NCBI RefSeq assembly: GCF_018139145.2
Contig: NC_059487.1
Coordinates: 9,197,792 to 9,261,791, forward strand
DNA: 64,000 nt
Origin: Gymnogyps californianus
Lineage: Eukaryota; Chordata; Aves; Accipitriformes; Cathartidae
Direction: 5' to 3'
The notes below the pieces were generated by a model. The model was not told the DNA's origin. It did no database searches and saw only the letters and a list, made by a program, of their open reading frames with translations. Below, one piece after another: positions 52,801 to 58,849 of this stretch. How positions within the stretch are numbered: the first letter of the stretch is position 1; every line of letters starts with the position of its first letter. The translations under genes and the position numbers were made by a program.

Positions 52801-55800
52801 ACTCATACTGCAGGGAGAGACGGCCATGCTTAGGGTGCAAAGTCCTGGGCCGTGCTGCTAAATATCCAACTTGGGATGCCCACATGCTGGGATGACAAAA
52901 CACAACTGATACAGAGAGCAAAAGGGAAAGATGAAGCAGAAAAATGGGTGGTGAACCTAACAGGGAACATTTCAGACAGCCTCCTTTTCCCTTTCTCCTC
53001 TGGAAGCTGAATAACCTTAACATCAAAAAAAACATTCTGACAAATCCATCCAGTTGGGTATCAGCAATGAAGTACTCTGAGCACATACAAACAAGTACAC
53101 AAACGTTTTCAGATTATCCTGGTGCTCGCTGAACAAAAAGTCCTTTTGACTGGGGCTATCAGCTTTTTCCAGTTAACTTACTTGTTCCTCCCTGAAAGAA
53201 TTTTACAGGCATTGCATAGTTCTGTGATCTACTGTTTCTTTGGATACTGTGCTGGTTTTGGCTGGGGTAGAGTTAATTTTCTTCACAGCAGCTAGTATGG
53301 GGCTATGTTTGGGATTTGCACTGGAAACAGCATTGATAACACAGGGATGTTTTAGTTACTGCTGAGCAGTGCTTACACAGAGTCAAGGCCTTCTCTGCTC
53401 GTCACCCCACCCCACCAGCGAGGAGGCTGGGGGTGCACAAGAAGCTGGGAGGGGACACAGCCGGGACAGCTGACCCCAACTGACCAAAGGCATATTCCAT
53501 ACCATAGAACGTCATGCTCAGCATATAAAGCTGGGGGAAGAAGGAGGAAGGGGGGGACTTTCGGAGTGATGGCATTTGTCTTCCCAAGTAACCATTACGT
53601 GTGACGGAGCCCTGCTTTCCTGGAGATGGGTGAACACCTGCCTGCCGATGGGAAGTGGGGAATGAATTCCTTGTTTTGCTTTGCTCGCATGTGTGGCTTT
53701 TGCTTTACCTATTAAACTGTCTTTATCTCAACCCATGAGTTTTCTCACTTTTACTCTTCTGATTCTCTCCCCCATCCCACCAGGGGGGAGCAAGCGAGCA
53801 GCTGTGTGGTGCCTAGTTGGCAGCTGGGGTTAAACCACAACAGATACCATCCCTATTTTTGGGTATCAAGCTTAAAGACCTGGACGATGAGGGAAGGGGC
53901 TGCTCAGAACATCACATTACTCCAGTTTTCTGCTCAGGGCAAGGTCATTGTCACTGGAGGATGGTGGCTGTTTCTGGCAGGAGAGAACTATTGGCATTAT
54001 TAGGAATAATAAAATACTTTCCATCAGGAAATCAGAAGACTATGTCCTTGAAAGGGAAAGACAGATTGTCTAGAAAAACAGCTGAAAGTTTACATTGCTG
54101 CTTAGAGATGCTGATAAAATTAGCGTGCACTTTCCAGGAATGGGAATCACAAAGTTACAGAAATGTGAGCAGTTTTCTATAAAAGTTTAGGAATACATTC
54201 CTAAACATTTCTCCTTCTCCGTTTTGCAACTGAAGCATTGAAGAACAGTTTTGCAATAGCCCCTGAAGTATAGTAAACTAGCAAGTCACTGTACACCATG
54301 AACTTTTAAAAATTATCTTACAGAAAGAACATGAAAAACACATGAAGACAGCTTATATGGGGAAGCTTATACAGCATTGTGTTATTCACATTTTAAATCA
54401 TAACTTGGCAAAAATGATAATAAAAACCAAACTCACAAATCCCCAAATAAAATCACAACCACTCAAAAGCATCTCTTTCAATGTGAACTATATATGAAAC
54501 TTTGAGTCCTATAAGTGATGTGGCCGTTAACCTGCACAGAGTTCTAGATGAACGGAAGATGTTGAAGACCAGGTCTACTGTGTACTTCACTTGAGATTAT
54601 ATTTGTTTACAAAAATGCATTCTTAGTGATGATGTAAGAAGCAGTAATATGACAGATGGACTGTCAGATGCCAGATTAACAGCCATTACCAAGAAGCAGG
54701 TTCTATTTATAAATGCAGCATGTTTGATGGAGGAGTATTTGAGAGAGCAAATGAAAAATGCTTTCATAAGCATTTTTCATGTAAAACAAAGCTAATGGAA
54801 AAAAGTGTCACATTTGTCTAATACTGGGGTAGTATTTGTCAAATTAGTGCTGAAGTTCATCAACATATTTAATCATTTCTACAACAACCACATTTCTCGG
54901 ATGACGTTTCTATGTTTCTCACAGGCTGTGCTATTAAGTCCTTGGCACCTTTAATATACAAGCCAACCTTCCACATTTCATTATTTTAAAAGCATACAAA
55001 GAATTTTCCACTGATTAAAAAAAAAAAAAAAAGCCATGCACAACTACCTAGCCTTTTTATGCACCTGCACATGATTCAAACATTCGCGTTTCACACCGTG
55101 CGACGGTGCAGCTGGGGTTGCTCAGGAAGGGGCCAAGAGCGCTGCTATTCCTGCAGCCCACCCCTGCCCATCCGCCAAGTGCCGCGGTGCAAACAGCTCG
55201 TCTGTGGGAAACCAGCCCAGCGCTGCACGCGCCGAGGCACACCCACACGCAGGCAGACGGAGGGCAGGAGCTCCCATCTCTCTGTTGACTTTGAAATGGA
55301 ATTTGCCATTTTAAATAGAGCCAGAGTACACACACACATACAATGGAACGGCTGCATGAAATGTTACTGTAAAGCTCCTCCTTCCTCGCCTCATTCCCCA
55401 TTCTTCCCCCCACATTTCTGGATCAAGGCCTTTTTACACTGCAGAGGCAGCATGAGCACAGCAGTTTGGTGGTTTCAAAAAAAGCCTTGCAGGACTGTGG
55501 ACTGAGACCATAAGCTATTTAGGGAAAAACTTGTGTCATGCACTGAACGGAGCATCTGGGGTGCTTCAGGAACTTGCAGCTCCCGTCCTGGCAGAGCTCA
55601 GCCCCGGGAAGCTCAGACTCACTTGCCATCCCACCAACAGTGCTGCTGCAGTTAATGCTATCCTTCCCTCCTAATTGGCACATTATCTCAGAGTGGTTTT
55701 CCGACTGCTGCAAAGCATTTGGAAGAATATGGCTGAATTCAAGGCATACAGCTGCAGAATTCAGAGCTTAGCCTTTGGTTGCAGCAAGGAAGATCTACAT

Positions 55801-58349
55801 TAAAGTTATGTGCAGGCACAGATAACCACTTCTCCCACTGGTTCATTAAGCACATGGTTTCTCTTTGACACAGATCTCAGCTGTCTGTACCATCATTCAC
55901 CTCTGCAAGGCTACTGTGCGAGTTCCTCCCTGGCTTCTCTTCAAAGTACGCTAGAGGCTGAGGCTGTAATGAAAGCCTTGCTTGGATGACACCTGCCCTG
56001 CATGAGAATTAGGTATTTCTTACTTTTTTGTTAACATACATGAAGATTTCTAGGAAGTCATTCAGTACATGAACAGAAATCTGTTCCCAGCTCCAGAAGA
56101 CAACGCTGACAAAAATCTCTGCCTGAGAACTTGCCCCCACTGGTGGGGGGAAACCCCCACAGTAGAAATTGCAGTCAGGGCTATGCTAAGGTGAAGCCTT
56201 TCAAGACTTGCTTATCGCTGGGTTTTCATATGTATCAAGGAACATAACTTGGAAGGCTTTTGTTTGGCTTTTTCTCAGAGGGAACAGAAGAAAGAAGGTC
56301 TTGATTATGGCTTAGGGTTCCCAGGACTCCATCCTGGATGTGACACCAGGGACCCTCCCTGACTTGCTGGCTGATTTCTTCTTTGGTTTATAATACTGTT
56401 TTGGATTTGCTCAACTTCGATGCTTTGCTATCCACACTACCATTCGATCAAGTTACTAACATATCACAGGCCACTTACCAGTAAAACAAGAGTCCCTAAT
56501 ATATGTTAAGTCCCATCCCCAAAGAGAGTTACCGCACTAAACGGAAATGCCAAATGAAGTTACTCAGACTGCTATTGAGAAAAAAACTAAGTAATCTTCC
56601 TTCACAACTTCATGCTGCCAGAATTTCTTGCTATCACTGGCAACATCATCTCTGCGACTGCTAATCAGGTAGAGTCCACAACCAACGAACCATAGCTCAG
56701 GTTAGATGAGGGCAATTTCTGTTAGACACTACTAACCACACTGTAATACCCAAGAGGGTCTTGGTGGAGATTAGAGAACTTTAGGAAAAGAAATCATTCA
56801 AGCAGCTTTGAGAAATTTCTCAGGCCTCCACCTCTCCCTGAGCCTTTTCAATCATGTCACCAAATTTAATGCCATGGTGGCTGCACCTTGTGGAACCTGC
56901 CCAGTGATGCATGTGACACAGGCACTGGGGAATTACATGCTGCATCACACACACCTCCCAGCTCAGTATCAACTGGCACGGATATTGCTACATCAATTAT
57001 TAGAAACAATGTTGATAATAAGGAATAATTCTAATAATGAATAAACTAGGTAGAACAATTTCAGTTAGAGGAATCTGAATCAAAACTATCAACCAAAACC
57101 ATAACAAACAAGGGAAAAAGTATAAATTTCCTCTTGTTCTAACAGTCAGGATTTCCTTTGATATTTTGGTTTATTTTGCTAATATCACTCACCACATTTT
57201 AAAAAACAAATTATCCAGGGACAAATGAAGCACTGCAATAACTGACAGCCAGGTAACTTGGATACCCTGTACATACCACTGTGTACAAATCAACCTATTT
57301 GGACAGTGGTGCAATTTCCTAACAAAATAGTATTAAAGGATCATTTTTCTTATTTAACTTCCTGCATGGGAATACCAGTATAAATATATAAATACATCTC
57401 CTTTAGGAACACATCCCACACCAAGGATATTGTATTGCTTTAGCTGACACAGTTAAACAGAGCCTTCTGCGTTCAGACAGAGACCTTTGTTACAGAGCTA
57501 CAAACACCATTTCTGGTCCAGCGCTATTCCTCAGCAAAGGCCGAGCGCTCGCTCAAGCACCAGCCTGTAATTCTCCAGCCCCGCGCCAAGCGCAACAGCG
57601 GGGATGACCAACAGGACCGCCGGCAGGGCTGGTGTCAGGCAGCCGGTGACACAGCCGCCTCTCGCCCGGACACGCCCGGCCATTCCAGCGGAGCCCGCGG
57701 GCGTTCGCTGCCCCACTTCGCCGGGCCGGGCTCGGCTGCGACGACCCTCAGCCGCGCTCGCTGCTGCCCAGGCACTGCTTTGTCTGGAGGGCTCTAATGG
57801 AGAAGGCGATGAGGATAAAGGCCGGCCGGGATGATTTTTTTTCCCCACGCAAGGGGCTGCCAACCGGCGGCTGATGGCTGGCCCCGCTCTCCCTAGCCCC
57901 GGCGTCCCCGGCCGCAGCGCAGCACCGCCCGGCAGGATCCTGCCCTCCGCCCGGGCGTGCCACGGCAATGGCGTCAGGAACAACCTGTCAGCGCCTGCCT
58001 CCCTCCCCTCTCCTCTCCTCTCCTCCCCCGGGCTCGGACCGCGACCGCGCAGCGCAGGGCGACGCGGCTCCCGCCTGCCCTCCGCTGCGTTTCCGCGCCC
58101 CGCCTGCCCCGCGCATCCCGCAACGGCCCCCGGGCGGGGGCCCCCGCCGCCGCCCCGAGCCGAGGGGACCGGGGGTCGCGCCGCCCGCCCCCCGCCTCCC
58201 GCAACACAGGCGGCGGCCAGACGAGGAGCGGGGGCCCAGGCCCGCGGGCAGCGGGAGCTGCCGCCCCGCGGAGCGGCTCACCCGCTGCGGTGCTTGCTGT
58301 CCATCCGCTTCTTCTGCCGGACCGGCTGCAGCGGGATGTTGTCGGTCAT
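976..58349 (-). CDS. ATP9A: ATP9A, class-2 P4-type ATPase (phospholipid-transporting ATPase IIA), 25 of about 28 coding exons; 3' end outside window
   Basis: The spliced minus-strand reading (58349 down to 976) gives 915 codons without a stop and matches vertebrate ATP9A throughout, beginning [18 protein letters not shown]. Seen in order: Cys-rich N-terminus (24-31), M1 (about 76-94), M2 (103-121), actuator DGET (193-196), M3 (306-324), M4 with PISL (344-347), phosphorylation site D391 in DKTGT, N-domain SPDE (499-502) and KGAD (568-571), P-domain TGDKLETA (677-684) and GDGGND (784-789), M5-M6 (about 840-895). M7-M10 are missing only because the window ends. From the literature, ATP9A belongs to the Neo1 subgroup, works on endosomes and the trans-Golgi network, supports recycling of cargo such as transferrin receptor and GLUT1, links to MON2/DOPEY2 and SNX3-retromer, and does not need a CDC50 subunit. 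All catalytic residues are intact, so the gene looks functional. ATP9B is less likely because its N-terminus is longer and different. Confidence 0.97.
1085..1911 (-). other. ATP9A: ATP9A intron 24
   Basis: GT-AG intron of 827 bp with no recognised element. Confidence 0.9.
1912..1976 (-). CDS. ATP9A: ATP9A coding exon 24 (residues 858-879), M5-M6 hairpin
   Basis: A 65-nt exon encoding [20 protein letters not shown] and IG, which closes M5 and opens M6. Acceptor cctag|GCT, donor GG|gtaaga, phase 2. It is easy to miss because the opposite strand also reads open here. Confidence 0.95.
1977..3374 (-). other. ATP9A: ATP9A intron 23
   Basis: GT-AG intron of 1398 bp. It holds T-rich low-complexity stretches around 2378-2432 and no recognised element. 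Confidence 0.9.
3375..3530 (-). CDS. ATP9A: ATP9A coding exon 23 (residues 806-857), end of P domain and M5
   Basis: A 156-nt exon encoding [35 protein letters not shown] and the first half of M5 ([16 protein letters not shown]). QAxxAADFxIxxF and HGRNSYKR are P4 hallmarks before M5. Acceptor gcacag|GAA, donor CAG|gtaaat, phase 0. Confidence 0.96.
3531..4313 (-). other. ATP9A: ATP9A intron 22
   Basis: GT-AG intron of 783 bp. Nothing recognised. Confidence 0.9.
4314..4378 (-). CDS. ATP9A: ATP9A coding exon 22 (residues 784-805), GDGGND hinge
   Basis: A 65-nt exon encoding [20 protein letters not shown] and GK. GDGGND (784-789) is the Mg2+-binding hinge of the P domain and its first glycine codon is split with exon 21. 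Human has Ser where this reads Ala in QEADCG. Acceptor ctgcag|GT, donor AAG|gtgaga. Confidence 0.96.
4379..4890 (-). other. ATP9A: ATP9A intron 21
   Basis: GT-AG intron of 512 bp. Nothing recognised. Confidence 0.9.
4891..5035 (-). CDS. ATP9A: ATP9A coding exon 21 (residues 736-784)
   Basis: A 145-nt exon encoding [20 protein letters not shown], then [20 protein letters not shown] and the segment leading to AVG. CCR-x-P-x-QKA is the P4 P-domain signature. Acceptor attag|GTG, donor GTAG|gtaagg, phase 1. Confidence 0.96.
5160..5249 (-). CDS. ATP9A: ATP9A coding exon 20 (residues 706-735)
   Basis: A 90-nt exon encoding [20 protein letters not shown] and [10 protein letters not shown], the conserved ALVISGDSL strand of the P domain. 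Acceptor ccccag|GTG, donor GAG|gtaggc, phase 0. Confidence 0.96.
5533..5631 (-). CDS. ATP9A: ATP9A coding exon 19 (residues 673-705), TGDKLETA motif
   Basis: A 99-nt exon beginning [28 protein letters not shown] (677-684) is the P-domain motif that helps coordinate phosphate and Mg2+. Acceptor ttttag|GTG, donor CTA|gtgagt, phase 0. Confidence 0.97.
5632..7535 (-). other. ATP9A: ATP9A intron 18
   Basis: GT-AG intron of 1904 bp. T-rich (6095-6122) and A-rich (6309-6340) tracts are present, with no transposon recognised. Confidence 0.9.
7536..7706 (-). CDS. ATP9A: ATP9A coding exon 18 (residues 616-672)
   Basis: A 171-nt exon encoding [20 protein letters not shown], an acidic helix ([10 protein letters not shown]) and the P-domain return ([20 protein letters not shown]). 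Acceptor cctcag|GCA, donor AAG|gtctgc, phase 0. Confidence 0.96.
7707..8601 (-). other. ATP9A: ATP9A intron 17
   Basis: GT-AG intron of 895 bp. Nothing recognised. Confidence 0.9.
8602..8685 (-). CDS. ATP9A: ATP9A coding exon 17 (residues 588-615)
   Basis: An 84-nt exon encoding [20 protein letters not shown] and EEQYQDFE. The GLRVL...KK pattern marks the end of the N domain. Acceptor ttccag|TGT, donor GAA|gtaagt, phase 0. Confidence 0.96.
8686..9526 (-). other. ATP9A: ATP9A intron 16
   Basis: GT-AG intron of 841 bp. Nothing recognised. Confidence 0.9.
9527..9619 (-). CDS. ATP9A: ATP9A coding exon 16 (residues 557-587), KGAD motif
   Basis: A 93-nt exon encoding [20 protein letters not shown] and [11 protein letters not shown]. 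The KGAD lysine (568) lines the nucleotide pocket in P-type ATPases. Acceptor ctgcag|GAT, donor GAG|gtacag, phase 0. Confidence 0.96.
9724..9800. repeat. Possible old interspersed repeat in intron 15
   Basis: The stretch around CACTGGGTCAGGCCGAAGGT and CCATCTGGCTCAGCATCCTG resembles a short dispersed element seen in amniote genomes. I could not assign a family or exact ends from sequence alone. Confidence 0.35.
13060..13426 (+). mobile_element. CR1 LINE 3' end, 5'-truncated, in intron 15
   Basis: About 365 bp match the 3' part of avian CR1 retrotransposons. Seen are the tail of the reverse-transcriptase region (TACTTAAAGGGGGCCTACAA), the block GAGGCCCTGGAACAGGTTGC, the block CAAGGCCAGGCTGGACGGGG and the terminal ATTCTGTG-type octamer near 13416-13424. 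Typical for CR1, it is 5'-truncated and lacks a poly(A) tail. It is relatively well preserved and lies antisense to ATP9A. The 5' boundary is approximate. Confidence 0.93.
13909..13952. repeat. A-rich purine tract in intron 15
   Basis: A44-type low-complexity stretch of A with scattered G, without any joined retrotransposon body that I recognise. Confidence 0.9.
15966..16127 (-). CDS. ATP9A: ATP9A coding exon 15 (residues 503-556), N domain
   Basis: A 162-nt exon, phase 0 on both sides, encoding [20 protein letters not shown], a variable stretch ([13 protein letters not shown]) and [14 protein letters not shown]. The FTYESKRM block is the P4 form of the conserved N-domain 'F...RK/RM' element. 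Acceptor ctcag|GTG, donor CGG|gtaagt. Confidence 0.96.
16128..21531 (-). other. ATP9A: ATP9A intron 14
   Basis: GT-AG intron of 5404 bp. Simple repeats only: (AAAC)n at 19750 and a C-run near 21156. Confidence 0.9.
19750..19768. repeat. (AAAC)n microsatellite in intron 14
   Basis: About four to five AAAC units in a row. Confidence 0.85.
21532..21744 (-). CDS. ATP9A: ATP9A coding exon 14 (residues 432-502), N domain
   Basis: At 213 nt this is the longest exon. It encodes [10 protein letters not shown] through [20 protein letters not shown] to VYQASSPDE, where SPDE is the conserved N-domain element of P4-ATPases. The acceptor is the tandem AAG/CAG site (NAGNAG). Using the first AG gives YTQQSQDPP, as in human. 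Using the second would drop one Gln. Donor GAG|gtcagt. Confidence 0.95.
22586..22655. repeat. 35-bp tandem duplication in intron 13
   Basis: Two adjacent 35-bp units (22586-22620 and 22621-22655) beginning CACTGTTGCAATT differ at only two positions, so the duplication is recent. Confidence 0.9.
22851..22880. repeat. Uninterrupted run of 30 T (30 A on the gene strand) in intron 13
   Basis: Thirty consecutive T follow a GT-rich stretch. No recognisable retrotransposed body is joined to either side, so I treat it as a mononucleotide microsatellite. Confidence 0.95.
24597..24709 (-). CDS. ATP9A: ATP9A coding exon 13 (residues 394-431)
   Basis: A 113-nt exon encoding [20 protein letters not shown] and the [18 protein letters not shown] end. 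It completes [11 protein letters not shown] and enters the nucleotide-binding domain. Acceptor ttacag|GA, donor CAG|gtagaa, ending in phase 0. Confidence 0.96.
24710..25487 (-). other. ATP9A: ATP9A intron 12
   Basis: GT-AG intron of 778 bp. Nothing recognised. Confidence 0.9.
25488..25630 (-). CDS. ATP9A: ATP9A coding exon 12 (residues 346-394), phosphorylation site
   Basis: A 143-nt exon encoding the rest of M4 ([20 protein letters not shown]) and the stretch up to YLLTDKTG. D391 is the invariant aspartate that forms the phospho-intermediate. Its number matches the human active site, which independently supports all upstream exon calls. Acceptor gcgtag|T, donor ACAG|gtatct. The glycine codon of DKTG is split. 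Confidence 0.97.
25631..26397 (-). other. ATP9A: ATP9A intron 11
   Basis: GT-AG intron of 767 bp that splits the PISL motif of M4. Nothing recognised inside. Confidence 0.9.
26398..26558 (-). CDS. ATP9A: ATP9A coding exon 11 (residues 293-346), M3 and most of M4
   Basis: A 161-nt exon encoding [13 protein letters not shown], then M3 ([19 protein letters not shown]), a short lumenal loop with GRWY, and most of M4 up to NIIPIS. The PISL motif of P4 M4, which takes part in the lipid path, is split across this junction (AG|T serine codon). Acceptor ctttag|ATT, donor AG|gtaagg, phase 2. Confidence 0.96.
26559..27157 (-). other. ATP9A: ATP9A intron 10
   Basis: GT-AG intron of 599 bp. Nothing recognised. 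Confidence 0.9.
27158..27234 (-). CDS. ATP9A: ATP9A coding exon 10 (residues 267-292)
   Basis: A 77-nt exon encoding [20 protein letters not shown] and SNPRSK. The VxYTGRE...MN pattern is the conserved end of the P4 actuator domain before M3. Acceptor tttag|GT, donor AAG|gtatgg. The phases close correctly (1 to 0). Confidence 0.96.
27235..30415 (-). other. ATP9A: ATP9A intron 9
   Basis: GT-AG intron of 3181 bp. A-rich tract near 28352-28390, a small tandem repeat of CAAATCAACCG near 28466-28487, and the A/T palindrome close to the donor. Confidence 0.9.
30374..30396. repeat. A15T8 palindromic tract just after the exon 9 donor
   Basis: Fifteen A followed directly by eight T. On the gene strand it starts about 20 nt downstream of the exon 9 splice donor. 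Confidence 0.9.
30416..30491 (-). CDS. ATP9A: ATP9A coding exon 9 (residues 242-267)
   Basis: A 76-nt exon encoding [20 protein letters not shown] and TVIASG, the late actuator segment (SIENTLWA) before M3. Acceptor ttgtag|GAG, donor TCAG|gtaaga, ending in phase 1. An A15/T8 palindrome starts about 20 nt into the next intron. Confidence 0.95.
30492..31866 (-). other. ATP9A: ATP9A intron 8
   Basis: GT-AG intron of 1375 bp with the A-rich tract at 31700. Nothing else recognised. Confidence 0.9.
31700..31740. repeat. A-rich low-complexity tract in intron 8
   Basis: Nearly pure A broken by single G residues. It lies about 130 bp from exon 8, upstream of it on the gene strand, where it reads as a long pyrimidine tract. 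Confidence 0.9.
31867..31947 (-). CDS. ATP9A: ATP9A coding exon 8 (residues 215-241)
   Basis: An 81-nt exon, phase 0 on both sides, encoding [20 protein letters not shown] and the FVGTFTR end. The block [15 protein letters not shown] is typical of ATP9/Neo1 proteins. Acceptor tatag|GAC, donor AGG|gtgagt. Confidence 0.96.
31948..33798 (-). other. ATP9A: ATP9A intron 7
   Basis: GT-AG intron of 1851 bp. About a third of it is the sense-oriented solo LTR. Confidence 0.9.
32325..32921 (-). mobile_element. Solo LTR, same family as the intron 1 copy, sense to ATP9A, in intron 7
   Basis: This is the reverse-complement relative of the LTR at 53248. It shares the block around the TATA box (TATATAAA on the minus strand, 32660-32653), the segment reading GATATTCCATACCATAGAAC just upstream of it, the ATTAAA signal (32454-32449) and the TTAAACCACAACA end. 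It is about 597 bp and more diverged, with an AT-rich slippage-prone tract near 32455-32530. No clear target duplication was found (cagcg versus ctgtc). No internal viral genes are present. Confidence 0.9.
33799..33893 (-). CDS. ATP9A: ATP9A coding exon 7 (residues 183-214), DGET loop
   Basis: A 95-nt exon encoding [19 protein letters not shown] and the following LPV segment. It carries DGET at 193-196, the dephosphorylation loop of the actuator domain, where the Glu drives hydrolysis of the aspartyl phosphate in P4-ATPases. Acceptor cacag|GG, donor TCT|gtaagc, ending in phase 0. A same-orientation LTR lies in the next intron. Confidence 0.97.
33894..34463 (-). other. ATP9A: ATP9A intron 6
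   Basis: GT-AG intron of 570 bp. Nothing recognised. Confidence 0.9.
34464..34515 (-). CDS. ATP9A: ATP9A coding exon 6 (residues 166-183)
   Basis: At 52 nt this is the smallest coding exon found. It encodes [17 protein letters not shown], including the RVPAD motif of the P4 actuator domain. Acceptor aacag|AAC, donor AATG|gtaaac. It ends in phase 1. Confidence 0.95.
34516..35402 (-). other. ATP9A: ATP9A intron 5
   Basis: GT-AG intron of 887 bp. A G-run at 34922-34930 is the only low-complexity feature. Confidence 0.9.
35403..35461 (-). CDS. ATP9A: ATP9A coding exon 5 (residues 146-165)
   Basis: A short 59-nt exon encoding [20 protein letters not shown] of the actuator domain, a segment shared by all P-type ATPases (the QVGD...V pattern). 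Acceptor tgcag|GG. The donor AAG|gttggc is weaker than the others in the gene. It closes the phase-1 junction from exon 4 and ends in phase 0. Confidence 0.95.
35462..42341 (-). other. ATP9A: ATP9A intron 4
   Basis: GT-AG intron of 6880 bp, the second largest. Compound microsatellite at 39690 and a C-run at 41587-41595. No transposon or gene recognised. Confidence 0.9.
39690..39734. repeat. (AAC)n, poly-A and (GA)n compound microsatellite in intron 4
   Basis: CAACAACAACA is followed by a run of A and then GAGAGAGAGA, all in about 45 bp. Confidence 0.9.
42342..42450 (-). CDS. ATP9A: ATP9A coding exon 4 (residues 110-146), M2 and actuator entry
   Basis: A 109-nt exon with acceptor ttttag|GGA and donor AGAG|gtcagc. 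It encodes the second half of M2 ([11 protein letters not shown]) and the cytosolic segment [20 protein letters not shown] that enters the actuator domain. The first codon is Gly where human ATP9A has Val. No other in-phase acceptor is visible next to it, so I read it as a genuine substitution. The exon ends in phase 1. Confidence 0.95.
42930..42998. repeat. TA/TG-rich simple repeat in intron 3
   Basis: Imperfect alternating TATA, TGTG and CACA motifs typical of a decayed microsatellite. Confidence 0.75.
44834..44953 (+). mobile_element. Old, diverged CR1 LINE 3' end in intron 3
   Basis: About 120 bp begin CCTTGGAGATTTTCAAAACT and run through CCCTGCTTTGAGCAGTTGGA to an end resembling TTCTACAATACTATGA, which is a decayed CR1 3' terminus. 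It is clearly older than the CR1 copy in intron 15. Confidence 0.75.
45962..46075 (-). CDS. ATP9A: ATP9A coding exon 3 (residues 72-109), M1 and start of M2
   Basis: A 114-nt exon, phase 0 on both sides, with acceptor ttttag|GTG and donor CTG|gtaggt. It encodes [20 protein letters not shown], which is the first transmembrane helix, followed by the short lumenal loop and the start of M2 (YTYWVPL). Confidence 0.96.
46076..46396 (-). other. ATP9A: ATP9A intron 2
   Basis: GT-AG intron of 321 bp. Nothing recognised apart from an A-run next to its acceptor, which is the polypyrimidine tract on the gene strand. Confidence 0.9.
46397..46541 (-). CDS. ATP9A: ATP9A coding exon 2 (residues 23-71)
   Basis: Acceptor ccatag|G and donor GGG|gtaagt bound a 145-nt exon. 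It encodes the cysteine cluster CCECLRCC, the conserved segment [18 protein letters not shown] and the pre-M1 stretch ending FTFLPG. Human ATP9A has Trp where this sequence has the third cysteine (residue 27). The exon ends in phase 0. Confidence 0.96.
53248..53842 (+). mobile_element. Solo LTR of an avian endogenous retrovirus, antisense to ATP9A, in intron 1
   Basis: A 595-bp element starts TGTGCTGG and ends CACAACA (TG...CA termini). It is flanked by the perfect 5-bp direct repeat GATAC (53243-53247 and 53843-53847), so both ends are exact. Inside are a TATA box (TATAAA, 53524-53529) and a polyadenylation signal (ATTAAA, 53711-53716) followed by a pyrimidine-rich stretch. No viral coding sequence or primer-binding site is attached, so this is a solo LTR left by recombination. 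The 5-bp target duplication favours an ERVL-type or related class over alpharetroviruses, which give 6 bp. The family name was not assigned. Confidence 0.93.
57999..58030. repeat. (CTCTC)n polypyrimidine tract in the CpG island
   Basis: A pure pyrimidine run with TCTCC-like units, purine-rich (GGAGA) on the gene strand, in the first part of intron 1. Confidence 0.85.
58282..58349 (-). CDS. ATP9A: ATP9A coding exon 1 (residues 1-23)
   Basis: This exon encodes the cytosolic N-terminus from the ATG to a glycine codon split after two bases. The start is preceded by gccgcggcc, with G at -3, which is a good initiation context, and the residues are those of known ATP9A N-termini. The donor reads GG|gtgagc. 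The exon lies inside the CpG island. The reading frame stays open upstream of this ATG (see findings), but homology supports this start. Confidence 0.95.
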
Positions 58350-58840
58350 GGCCGCGGCTGCCGGGGCGGAGCGGGGCGGGATGCGCTTCCCAGCAGCGCC
58401 TCGGCCCGGCCCGCCGCCGTCTGGCGGCGCCGCCGAGGGGGCCGGGCTCGGCCTCGCCGGGCTCCCAGCACGCAGGTGCCGCGCCCGCTCCGCCCGCCGC
58501 CCGGTGCGCTCCGCCCTCCCGGCCCGGTTCGCTTCTCTCCTCCTGCCCCGGTCCGCACCTCTCTGCTCCGCCTGCCTGCCCGCCCCGCTCCGGCCCCGCG
58601 GGGGCCCGCTCCCCTCCGCCCCGCCGCGGGCAGCCCTGCCCTGCCGCCTGCCCCCCGGCCGGCCGGCACCTGCTCTGCCTTTCACCCCGCACCTGGGGCG
58701 CCGGGCCGAGTCCTGCCCGGCTGCCAGCGCCCGCTGCCCTCCCCTCGCTCCAGCCTGCCCCTTCCCCTCGGTGCCCGGCGCACCCCGTCTCCATTTGCCA
58801 GCCGGGTCGCTCCTGGGGGCTCAGCACTGCCGTACTGGCA

Positions 58841-58849
58841 CCATTGGCC
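58841..58849 (-). promoter_or_regulatory. CCAAT box (NF-Y type)
   Basis: On the gene strand this reads GGCCAATGG, a perfect fit to the NF-Y consensus RRCCAATSR. It lies about 490 bp upstream of the ATP9A ATG at the distal edge of the CpG island, a position consistent with a proximal promoter element. Binding is inferred, not shown. Confidence 0.55.

Larger units (their letters stand above)
46542..58281 (-). other. ATP9A: ATP9A intron 1
   Basis: GT-AG intron of 11740 bp, the largest in the window, as usual for first introns. It holds the antisense solo LTR with target duplication, an A-run at 55016-55032, and the 3' part of the CpG island. No alternative first exon could be recognised by homology. 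Confidence 0.9.

Noticed and set aside
32325..53842. The two LTRs as ends of one provirus
   Set aside because: They are in opposite orientation, differ in age and enclose ordinary ATP9A exons, so they are separate solo LTRs.
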